Positions 22,514 to 29,820 of a stretch of DNA of 64,000 bases are shown here, piece by piece. Position 1 is the stretch's first letter; the number at the start of each line of letters is the position of its first letter. The DNA is from Lentzea sp033794685 (GTDB taxonomy: Bacteria; Actinomycetota; Actinomycetes; Mycobacteriales; Pseudonocardiaceae), in NCBI GenBank assembly GCA_033794685.1, contig JARAYZ010000001.1. The stretch is one strand, 5' to 3'. The position numbers were made by a program, and so were the translations under genes. Under the pieces are notes generated by a model. The model was not told the DNA's origin. It searched no databases and was given only the letters and a program-made list of their open reading frames with translations.

Positions 22514-24499
22514 TCAACGGCCGGGAAAGTGCGCTCCGAACAGGCGTGACACAGCAGTGGCCTTGACCGCTGTCTCCTCGAATTCCTCGTCCGGGTCGGA
22601 CAGCGAGATCACCGCTCCACCCACACCGAAACTCACCTGGTCGCCGTTGCGGACCAGCGTTCGGATGACGATGCTGAAGTCGGCTGCTCCGTTGAGCGAG
22701 AAGTAACCCAGCGCTCCCGAGTACACCCCGCGTGGACCGGCTTCCAGCCCATCAAGGATCTGCATGGTCCGGATCTTCGGAGCACCGGTCATCGATCCTC
22801 CGGGAAACGCGGCTCGAACACATCGGACAGCAGAACTGTCCGGTCGAAGTCGAGCCCGCACGGTGCTCACCAATTGGTGTACGGTCGCGTAGGTCTCGAC
22901 GTCGAACAACCGCGTCACCTCGACCGAACCCACTTCCGCGCACGTGCCGAGATCGTTGCGGACGAGGTCCACGATCATCAGGTTCTCCGCGCGGTCCTTG
23001 ACCGATCGCGCCAGCGTTGTGCGCAACATCTCGTCGTCCGCCGCATCAACGCCCCGTGGCCGCGTGCCCTTGATCGGCGATGACTCGACGACGCCATCTC
23101 GGTCCACCTTGATAAATCGTTCGGGTGACGTACTGAGCACGGACAGGTCACCGAATCGCAGCAACGCCCCGAACGGAACGGGATTTGCGGCACGAAGCAG
23201 CCGATATGTGTCCCACGGGTCGAGCGAGGCACGCCACGACATCATGTTCGTCAGGCACACCTCGTACGTCTCTCCCGCCGTGATCGCTTCCTGGCACGCG
23301 CTGATCAGCTTCAGGTAGTGCGCGCGCGGATGCCGCAACGTCACGTCGGACACGACCGGCGGGGAAGGTTCGGCCAATGGCGTCAGCCGGGCCAGAACGT
23401 CCGAAACCTCCCCGAACCAGTCGTCATCGGACAGCGACAGCAAATAGACGCAATCATCTGTGTGATCGATGACGACGGCACGGTCCGCGAAGACGAACGA
23501 CGCGTCCGGCTGTTCCGCGCGGTGTGCGAAGTCTCCGCCGCACTCCGCCTTCAGCTCGTAACCGAGGTATCCGACCCACCCGAGGGCGAATTCGAACGGC
23601 ACGTCGGGCTGCTCGACGTGCCACGACGCGAGGTCGTCGTCCATCCAGGAGAAGAAAGACGGGCAGTGCCGCGGTGCCCCGTCGAGGGTGAGCACCTGGT
23701 CCTGCACCGAATACTGCGCGACGCGCGAGAGGGGCCCCGAGGCGTCCCCCATGAACGAGAACCGTCCACTGGAGCCGCTGTCCAGCCAGAACGCGGCCTC
23801 AGAGGCTCCGTGGAGCGCCGCGAACGCCTCTTCCGCGTTCACGGCCACGGCGAGCTTCCGGACGTGCACAGGGCGCTTCTGAGGCGGTGAACGAACCAGC
23901 GCCGGCTCGGGCACCGCGGCCGTCCTCGTCGGCGTCAGCGCGGCGAAGTTCGCGAGCATCTCGCGGCCGAACTCGGTGCAGATGGATTCGGGGTGGAACT
24001 GCACACCCCACGCGGGCCGGTCGAGAGCGCGCACGCCCATCAGCACCCCGTCGTCACTCCACGCGATCGCCTCCAAAGAAGAAGGCAGTTCCGTGACGGC
24101 CAACGAGTGATAACGCACGACGTCGAAGGGCGAGGGCAACCCCGCGAACACGTCGACGCCCGTGTGCGTGACCGGAGAAACGATCCCGTGGCGCGGCACG
24201 GGTGCGGGACCCACGACGGCGCCATACGACTGGCACAACCCCTGATGTCCCAGACACACACCCAGCAACGGGATCTCGGCGTGGTCGATCACCGCGCGGC
24301 AGATGCCGAAGTCGGCGGGATTGCCGGGCCGGCCGGGGCCGGGCGAGATCACGACGTGGTCGAACAACCGCAGCCAGGACAGCCGGAAGCGCGGGTCGTC
24401 GTTGTGGACGACCACGGGCTCGGAACCGTTCACCTCAGCGAGGTGCTGGAAGAGGTTGAACGTGAACGAGTCGTAGTTGTCGATGAGCAGAGTCCGCAT
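22514..24499 (-). CDS. pabAB: Fused aminodeoxychorismate synthase PabAB
   Basis: A 661-residue fusion. The N-terminal glutamine amidotransferase (~1-185) has DNYDSFTFNLFQHL, the nucleophile in LLGVCLGHQG and His-Glu in VQFHPES. The C-terminal chorismate-binding domain (~215-655) has LVRNDLGTCAEVGSVEV, AAFPGGSMTGAPKIRTMQ and RGVYSGALGYFS. It converts chorismate and glutamine to 4-amino-4-deoxychorismate for folate, or for a p-aminobenzoate-derived metabolite. The GATase-first order fits PabAB; TrpE-G and PhzE fusions place it last. I use the ATG at 24497-24499 (MRTLLIDNYD). No antibiotic cluster surrounds it, so folate is the default role. Confidence 0.9.
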   Translation of the reverse strand: MRTLLIDNYDSFTFNLFQHLAEVNGSEPVVVHNDDPRFRLSWLRLFDHVVISPGPGRPGNPADFGICRAVIDHAEIPLLGVCLGHQGLCQSYGAVVGPAPVPRHGIVSPVTHTGVDVFAGLPSPFDVVRYHSLAVTELPSSLEAIAWSDDGVLMGVRALDRPAWGVQFHPESICTEFGREMLANFAALTPTRTAAVPEPALVRSPPQKRPVHVRKLAVAVNAEEAFAALHGASEAAFWLDSGSSGRFSFMGDASGPLSRVAQYSVQDQVLTLDGAPRHCPSFFSWMDDDLASWHVEQPDVPFEFALGWVGYLGYELKAECGGDFAHRAEQPDASFVFADRAVVIDHTDDCVYLLSLSDDDWFGEVSDVLARLTPLAEPSPPVVSDVTLRHPRAHYLKLISACQEAITAGETYEVCLTNMMSWRASLDPWDTYRLLRAANPVPFGALLRFGDLSVLSTSPERFIKVDRDGVVESSPIKGTRPRGVDAADDEMLRTTLARSVKDRAENLMIVDLVRNDLGTCAEVGSVEVTRLFDVETYATVHQLVSTVRARLRPDSSAVRCVRAAFPGGSMTGAPKIRTMQILDGLEAGPRGVYSGALGYFSLNGAADFSIVIRTLVRNGDQVSFGVGGAVISLSDPDEEFEETAVKATAVSRLFGAHFPGR

Positions 24500-24547
24500 T
24501 GCAACGCGGCACTCTACCTGGCAAAACACCCGAAAAGAGCAACGAGA

Positions 24548-24576
24548 GAGGGCGGTCACGAATCGTGACCGCCCTC
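24548..24576. terminator. Terminator of the sigE-family operon
   Basis: GAGGGCGGTCAC (24548-24559), loop GAATC, GTGACCGCCCTC (24565-24576). A perfect 12-bp stem 18 bases after the stop of the membrane partner gene and upstream of pabAB on the same strand. Confidence 0.85.
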
Positions 24577-24593
24577 CGGACCCACCCGCGAAC

Positions 24594-25448
24594 TCAGCTG
24601 CCGAGCAGGAACTTCGGATCCGCCGTCAGCGCCGCCAGTTCGGGCGCGAAGAACGGCTGCCTGTCCAACTTCGGGTAGCCGGAGTACGAGTACTCCTCCT
24701 GCTGCGTGATCGTCACCGTCCACCCGTTGGCCGCCCGGTAGGCAGCCGTCGTCGAGTAGCCCTGGGCGGGGTTCGCGGGAGAGGCGACCCCGACCTGGGT
24801 TCCAGCGACGTCGTAGGTCTTGCACCCGGTGGCCGTACCGCCCTGGAACCGGTTGGCCAGCACGCACGGATCAGTCGGACCGTTCGGGTCCGGCGTCCGC
24901 ACGGTCACGGTCAGCTGACCGACCTTGGCGTCCTTGCGCACCGGCACGTACGCCGTGTACTCCCAGATCTCGGGCGTCTCGCCCTTGTTGGACGAGATCT
25001 GCGCCTGGGCGCGGAGCATGCCGCCGTGCATGGCCGGGTCCTGGTACTTCAGGTCCGGCGCGTCGTACCCCGCCGGCACGGACGCCTTGGCCAGTTCCAG
25101 CAACTGCGTGCCGCGGTCGGCCTGGGGCCCGTTGGTGGCCGTCCGGTCGGACTGCCCGACCGGCCAGTCCTCGCCCCACTGGCTGTCGGGCACACCGCCG
25201 TTCGAGCTGCTGCTGCTCGGCCCCGCGCCCATGATGTAGTCCTTCGTGCCCTGCGGGTTCAGCGCGAACGCCGACCCGAGGCCCACTCCGACGACGAGCA
25301 CGGCGACGAAAGCCCCCGTGATCGACGCCCGCCTCCGAGACCTGGCCTTGTGCGCCCTGTCCAGCGCGATGCCGGGGTCCATCGCGGGCGGCGGGCTGCT
25401 CGCCACCACCACGTCCTGGAAAGCCCGCTTGAGGTCCTCTTCGTTCAT
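24594..25448 (-). CDS. Membrane protein cotranscribed with ECF sigma factor (putative anti-sigma partner)
   Basis: A 284-residue protein. A ~43-residue cytoplasmic N-terminus (MNEEDLKRAFQDVVVASS) precedes one TM helix (ASITGAFVAVLVVGVGLGSA). A Ser-rich linker and a ~200-residue extracellular domain without a family I recognise follow. The start overlaps the sigma factor stop by 4 bases (ATGA). That pairing and topology are typical of regulators of SigE-family ECF factors in actinobacteria. No zinc-finger (HxxxCxxC) anti-sigma motif is visible, so control of the sigma factor is inferred from context. Confidence 0.7.
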   Translation of the reverse strand: MNEEDLKRAFQDVVVASSPPPAMDPGIALDRAHKARSRRRASITGAFVAVLVVGVGLGSAFALNPQGTKDYIMGAGPSSSSSNGGVPDSQWGEDWPVGQSDRTATNGPQADRGTQLLELAKASVPAGYDAPDLKYQDPAMHGGMLRAQAQISSNKGETPEIWEYTAYVPVRKDAKVGQLTVTVRTPDPNGPTDPCVLANRFQGGTATGCKTYDVAGTQVGVASPANPAQGYSTTAAYRAANGWTVTITQQEEYSYSGYPKLDRQPFFAPELAALTADPKFLLGS

Positions 25449-25942
25449 CGAACCCTCTCCTGCTCCGAGAGCAGACCGCGCAGCGTCTGCAGCCCCCGCG
25501 CGGCCTGGCTCTTCACGGTTCCTTCCGAACACTTGAGGACGACGGCCGTCTGCTCGACGGACATGTCCTCCCAGTACCGCAGGACGAGGCACGCGCGCTG
25601 CTTCGGAGGCACCTTCGCCAGAGCCTCCAGCAACACCATGCGCTCCTCGGGGTAGACGCCGGGCGGAGCGGCCGAGTCCGCCACGTCGTCCGTCGCCGAC
25701 TCGAACCGGAACCACCCGCGCCGTCGCTCGGACAGGAACGTCCGCACCAGGATCTGCCTGGTGTAGGCGTCCAGCGCCTCGTGCCGCTCGATCCGCCGCC
25801 AAGCCAGGTAGAGCTTGGTGAAGGCCTGCTGCACGAGGTCTTCCGCGCGATGCCAGTCGCCGCACAACAGGTATGCCGTGCCGCGCATGACGTCGGAACG
25901 GGCCGCGAAGTACTCCTGGAACGCGGCGTCCCGATCACTCAT
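25445..25942 (-). CDS. ECF RNA polymerase sigma factor, SigE (SCO) family
   Basis: A 165-residue ECF sigma factor. Region 2 (~8-75) has FQEYFAARSDVMRGTAYLLC and DWHRAEDLVQQAFTKLYLAW; region 4 (~100-155) has LLEALAKVPPKQRACLVLRY, EDMSVEQTAVVLKCSEGTVK and SQAARGL. This resembles the SigE family abundant in actinomycetes. It heads a two-gene operon with a single-pass membrane protein. Its regulon cannot be deduced here. Confidence 0.9.
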   Translation of the reverse strand: MSDRDAAFQEYFAARSDVMRGTAYLLCGDWHRAEDLVQQAFTKLYLAWRRIERHEALDAYTRQILVRTFLSERRRGWFRFESATDDVADSAAPPGVYPEERMVLLEALAKVPPKQRACLVLRYWEDMSVEQTAVVLKCSEGTVKSQAARGLQTLRGLLSEQERVR

Positions 25943-25999
25943 CAGGTTTCCCCCTAATCTGCGGTGCCGGGTTAGTCACGCCACCCGGGGCCTGGCGGG

Positions 26000-26028
26000 T
26001 TGCATCGAGTTCTCGAAACGCATACTGA
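26000..26028 (+). promoter_or_regulatory. Candidate promoter of the metallophosphoesterase gene (leaderless)
   Basis: TTGCAT (26000-26005), a 17-base spacer and TACTGA (26023-26028). The GTG at 26033 would fall at about +1 and has no Shine-Dalgarno sequence. Both facts suit a leaderless transcript, common in actinobacteria. Inference only. Confidence 0.45.
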
Positions 26029-26032
26029 TGTC

Positions 26033-27217
26033 GTGATTTTCCTTTTGCTCCTCGGCGTCCCCACCGCGTTGGGCCATCTGTACCTGTGGCGGCGGCTGGT
26101 CGTGGACACGACGCTGCCCCGCACGCTGGGGCGCCGCGCGGGCACGGTGGCGATCGCCGGCCTGTTCGTGATGATGATGAGCGCACTGGTCGTGACGCGC
26201 AGGGTGCCGCCGGAGTACGGGAAGTTCTTCGCCTGGCCGGGGTTCATCTGGCTCGCCGTGCTCTTCTACCTGGCGATCGTGCTCGGCATCGCGGAGGTGC
26301 CGCGCCGGATCCTGCTCAGGCGCGCCTCGCTCGCGCCGGTGCCCGTCGCCGCCGGTCCCGCGCCCGCCGAGCCCGTCGAGATCGTGCCGGACCCGTCGCG
26401 GCGGCTGTTCATCTCGCGGTCGGTGGCGATCGGTTCCGGCATCGCCGCGGGTGGTGTCGTCGGGTACGGCATGACCCAGGCGCTGGGCGACCCGCAGCTG
26501 CTGCGCGTGCCGGTGACGCTCGACAAGCTGAAGCCGTCGCTGTCGGGCTTCCGGATCGCGGTCGTGAGCGACATCCACCTCGGACCGCTGCTCGGCCGTT
26601 CGCACACCGAGCGGATCGTGCGGATGATCAACGAGCAGGACGCCGACCTGGTCGCGATCGTCGGTGACCTGGTCGACGGCACCGTCGCCGAACTGGGCGA
26701 GGCCGCGGCGCCGTTGAAGGACCTGGTGTCCAAGCAGGGCAGCTTCTTCGTGACGGGCAACCACGAGTACTTCTCCGGGCACGAGCAGTGGATCGCGGAA
26801 CTCGACAGGCTCGGCGTGAACCCGTTGCGCAACGAGGGTTTGACGGTCGCCGGCGGCATCGAGGTCGTGGGCGTGAACGACGTCACAGGCAAGTCGTACG
26901 ACGACGGTCCGGACTTCGGCCGCGCCCTCGCGGGACGAGACCGCAACAACCCCGTGGTCCTGCTGTCACACCAGCCGGTGCAGGTGACCGACGCGTCTTC
27001 ACACGGCGTCGACCTCCAGTTGTCCGGTCATACACACGGTGGACAGATGGCACCGTTCAACTTCCTTGTACCGCTGCAGCAACCCAGCACGGCCGGGTTG
27101 TCGAAGGTGGACGACACCTGGCTCTACACCAGTCGTGGCGCGGGTTTCTGGGGTCCGCCGGTGCGCGTCGGCGCGCCACCGGACATCACGATGATCGAAC
27201 TGCGTTCTGCTGGGTAA
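26033..27217 (+). CDS. Membrane-anchored metallophosphoesterase
   Basis: About 394 residues from GTG 26033; a TTG at 26000 is an alternative. Three N-terminal TM segments (~1-100) and a cytoplasmic linker lead to a Tat-like RRLFISRSVAIGSG stretch and a further TM. The calcineurin-like domain (~170-390) has VVSDIHLGPLLG, IVGDLVDG, VTGNHEYFSG and SGHTHGGQ, which is a full dinuclear metal site. Such proteins (YaeI/YkuE-like) are extracytoplasmic phosphoesterases, sometimes acting on UDP-diacylglucosamine-type lipids. The substrate is unknown. Confidence 0.88.
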   Translation: MIFLLLLGVPTALGHLYLWRRLVVDTTLPRTLGRRAGTVAIAGLFVMMMSALVVTRRVPPEYGKFFAWPGFIWLAVLFYLAIVLGIAEVPRRILLRRASLAPVPVAAGPAPAEPVEIVPDPSRRLFISRSVAIGSGIAAGGVVGYGMTQALGDPQLLRVPVTLDKLKPSLSGFRIAVVSDIHLGPLLGRSHTERIVRMINEQDADLVAIVGDLVDGTVAELGEAAAPLKDLVSKQGSFFVTGNHEYFSGHEQWIAELDRLGVNPLRNEGLTVAGGIEVVGVNDVTGKSYDDGPDFGRALAGRDRNNPVVLLSHQPVQVTDASSHGVDLQLSGHTHGGQMAPFNFLVPLQQPSTAGLSKVDDTWLYTSRGAGFWGPPVRVGAPPDITMIELRSAG

Positions 27218-27325
27218 ATCACACTCGCCTGGACTGGCTTGCGCACTTCCGGTGTCCAGGCCGTAGAGTGGACGGCCGTGCCCGCGTACGGAACGCGAGG
27301 CGGATGAAGGGGGACCCCTGGGGAA

Positions 27326-28492
27326 ATGACCGAGAGCTTCGCCGTTCACCGGCGCAACGAGGCAGAGGCTCGTATTCGGCGTTTCCTGGACCAGGAGAAC
27401 CCGTCGACACCATGTCTGGTGATCGACCTCGAGACGATTCGCGCGCGCTACCAGGCGATTCGCGCGGCACTGCCGTCCATTGACATCTTCTACGCGGTGA
27501 AGTCGAACCCGGAGTCCGACGTGGTCGCCACGCTGGTAGCGGAGGGTTCGCACTTCGACGTGGCCTCCCCCGCGGAGATCGACCTGTGCCTGGCACGCGG
27601 CGCCGAGCCGTCGTCGATCTCCTACAGCAACCCCATCAAGAAGGCCGCTGACATCGCGTACGCGTACTCACGTGGCGTGCGGATGTTCGTGTCCGACAGC
27701 GAGCAGGACGTCCGGTTCGTCGCTTCCCACGCGCCCGGCTCGTCGGTGCTGCTGCGGATTCTTGTCCACAGCAAGGGTTCCACGTACCCGTTCGGCAACA
27801 AGTTCGGTTGCGATCCGGAGATGGCGACGGATCTCTTGCGGCTGGCACACGAACTGGGGCTCGTTCCTCTCGGTGTCGCGTTCCACGCGGGCTCGCAACA
27901 ACTCTCCGTCGAGGGCTGGGACTCCGGCATCGCCGACGCGGCCGTGATCGCCGCGAAGCTGCGCGCGGAGGGCATCGAGACGACGACGGTGAACCTGGGC
28001 GGCGGGCTTCCGGCCGTGTACCAGGAGTCCACGCCGTCGCTGGAGGCTTTCGGCTCCGCCATCGAGGCTTCGGTCGCGCGCCACTTCGGCGCGGTGCGTC
28101 CGAGGGTCATGATCGAACCGGGCCGGGCGATCTCCGCCGAGGCCGGGATGATCCGCTCGTCCGTCGTGCTGGTGTCGCGGAAGTCCTATTCGGACGAACG
28201 CCGCTGGGTGTACGTCGACATCGGCCGCTACCAGGGCCTGGCCGAGACCGAGGGCGAGGCGATCGCGTACGCGCTGAAGACCTCGCGCGACGGCGGTCCC
28301 GTGGGCCCGATCGTGCTGGCGGGCCCGACCTGCGACGCGGACGACGTGATCTACCAGCACACCCGCTACGACCTGCCGCTCGACCTGCAGGCGGGCGACC
28401 ACGTGGACATCCTCCACGCCGGCGCCTACACCTCCTCCTATTCGTCCGTGTGCTTCAACGGCTTCCCGCCGTTGGCCACGTACTGCATCTAA
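27326..28492 (+). CDS. Ornithine decarboxylase (fold type III, PLP)
   Basis: A 388-residue alanine-racemase-fold decarboxylase. The PLP lysine is in IFYAVKSNPESDV (~residue 53). SYSNPIKKAADIAYA, the FHAGSQQ phosphate-site region, LGGGLPAVY, EPGRAISAEAG and active-site Cys/Asp in GPTCDADDVI follow. It makes putrescine from ornithine; related enzymes also take lysine, so specificity is not certain. It is 34 bases from speD and speE, and the three encode putrescine-to-spermidine synthesis. Confidence 0.88.
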   Translation: MTESFAVHRRNEAEARIRRFLDQENPSTPCLVIDLETIRARYQAIRAALPSIDIFYAVKSNPESDVVATLVAEGSHFDVASPAEIDLCLARGAEPSSISYSNPIKKAADIAYAYSRGVRMFVSDSEQDVRFVASHAPGSSVLLRILVHSKGSTYPFGNKFGCDPEMATDLLRLAHELGLVPLGVAFHAGSQQLSVEGWDSGIADAAVIAAKLRAEGIETTTVNLGGGLPAVYQESTPSLEAFGSAIEASVARHFGAVRPRVMIEPGRAISAEAGMIRSSVVLVSRKSYSDERRWVYVDIGRYQGLAETEGEAIAYALKTSRDGGPVGPIVLAGPTCDADDVIYQHTRYDLPLDLQAGDHVDILHAGAYTSSYSSVCFNGFPPLATYCI

Positions 28493-28526
28493 GACCGTTT
28501 GCACATCACATAGTTTGGAGTGATTG

Positions 28527-28922
28527 ATGTCCGAAGCGCCCTGTCAGACCGAGGAGACCGTCGGTTTGTTCGCGGGACAGCACGTACTTGCAGAGCTTTC
28601 GGGCGTGAGTGCCGATCTGCTCGATGACGAGCAGTTCCTGAAGCACGCCCTTGGTGAGGTTCTCACGCAGGCCGACGCAACCGTGCTGGAGGTGATCTCC
28701 AAGAAGTTCGATCCCCAAGGAGTCACCGTGCTGGCCCTGCTGTCGGAATCCCATGCGTCGATCCACACCTATCCCGAAGTGGGATCGGTGTTCGTCGACG
28801 TCTTCACCTGCGGTACACGTGCGAAACCCGCGCTGGCCGTCCAGCTACTCGCTGACGCCCTGGGCGCTGCTCACGTGAGCACGGACGTCGTCACTCGTGG
28901 CGTCAAGGAGCATGTCGCGTGA
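28527..28922 (+). CDS. speD: S-adenosylmethionine decarboxylase proenzyme (class I, SpeH type)
   Basis: A 131-residue bacterial small-form AdoMet decarboxylase. LLSESHASIHTYPEVG holds the Glu-Ser autocleavage site that makes the pyruvoyl group. The catalytic His is in SIHTYPE and the Cys in VFTCGTRAKP. It supplies decarboxylated AdoMet for spermidine synthase. GGAG six bases before ATG 28527 decides the start. It overlaps speE by 4 bases (GTGA). Confidence 0.93.
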   Translation: MSEAPCQTEETVGLFAGQHVLAELSGVSADLLDDEQFLKHALGEVLTQADATVLEVISKKFDPQGVTVLALLSESHASIHTYPEVGSVFVDVFTCGTRAKPALAVQLLADALGAAHVSTDVVTRGVKEHVA

Positions 28923-29767
28923 ACACGATCAACGAGCCGCTCGCCGAGGGCATGACCCGCCACTGGCAGGTGGACGAGGTGCTGGTCGACACCAAGACCG
29001 ACTTCCAGCACCTGGTGATCGCCCGCACGGCCCAGGGCGTGTCGCTGTTCTGCGACAACGACCGCCAGTCGACGGAGTTCAGCCAGCTGACCTACCACGA
29101 GGCCCTGATGGTGCCGGCGCTGCTGCTGGCCGACACCGTCGAGCGCGTGCTGGTCATCGGCTCCTCCGAGGGTGTCGTGTGCCAGATGGCCGTCGAGCAC
29201 GGTGCGACCGTCGTCGACCACATCGACATCGACGAGCAGGCCGTGAAGCTGTGCGCCGAGCACCTGCCGTACGGCTACACGCTCGAGGAACTGGCTGCCG
29301 CGGAGAAGGGTGACGGCCCGATCCGCGTGCAGTACATCGACGGGTTCGAGTACATCCGCACGACGTCGGAGAAGTACGACATCGTGCTGGTGGACCTGCC
29401 CGACGAGCGCGAGGAGGAGGCGCAGCACAACCGCCTGTACGGCGCGGACTTCCTGCGCATGTGCAAGGCGCTGCTGCGTCCCGGTGGCGTCGTCGTCAAC
29501 CAGTCCGGGTGCCAGACGATGTGGCGCAACACCACGCTGATCCGCTCCTGGCAGCGGTTCAACGAGGTGTTCGACACCGTCGCGTACTACGGCTCGGACG
29601 AGCACGAGTGGGCGTACCTGTTCGGCCGCGCGGACGTCGTCGAGGACCCGACCGCGCTGATGGTCGAGCGGTTGAAGACGGCCGGGTACGAGCCGGAGTC
29701 GATCGACGACCTGGCGCTGGTGGGCAACAGCATTCCGCCCTACCGGGTGCGGCAGTCGCTGGCCTGA
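28919..29767 (+). CDS. speE: Spermidine synthase-like aminopropyltransferase
   Basis: A 282-residue Rossmann methyltransferase-fold protein. LFCDNDRQSTEFSQLTYHEA is the family's substrate-binding start. The AdoMet loop reads VLVIGSSEGVVCQ instead of the usual GGGDGG, and the gate region reads VLVDLPDEREEEAQ instead of DSTDP; both acidic positions are kept as Glu and Asp. It should transfer aminopropyl from decarboxylated AdoMet to putrescine, and its place after ODC and speD supports that. The changes suggest a divergent subfamily with possible altered specificity. The start is GTG. Confidence 0.85.
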   Translation: MNTINEPLAEGMTRHWQVDEVLVDTKTDFQHLVIARTAQGVSLFCDNDRQSTEFSQLTYHEALMVPALLLADTVERVLVIGSSEGVVCQMAVEHGATVVDHIDIDEQAVKLCAEHLPYGYTLEELAAAEKGDGPIRVQYIDGFEYIRTTSEKYDIVLVDLPDEREEEAQHNRLYGADFLRMCKALLRPGGVVVNQSGCQTMWRNTTLIRSWQRFNEVFDTVAYYGSDEHEWAYLFGRADVVEDPTALMVERLKTAGYEPESIDDLALVGNSIPPYRVRQSLA

Positions 29768-29782
29768 TCCAGGGTTTGTGAG

Positions 29783-29814
29783 AGGGGCGCTTCCCGTTCG
29801 CGGGAAGCGCCCCT
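29783..29814. terminator. Bidirectional terminator between speE and the S9 peptidase
   Basis: AGGGGCGCTTCCCG (29783-29796), loop TTCG, CGGGAAGCGCCCCT (29801-29814), then TTCGCTTT. A 14-bp perfect stem with a TTCG tetraloop serving two convergent genes. Confidence 0.95.
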
Positions 29815-29820
29815 TTCGCT

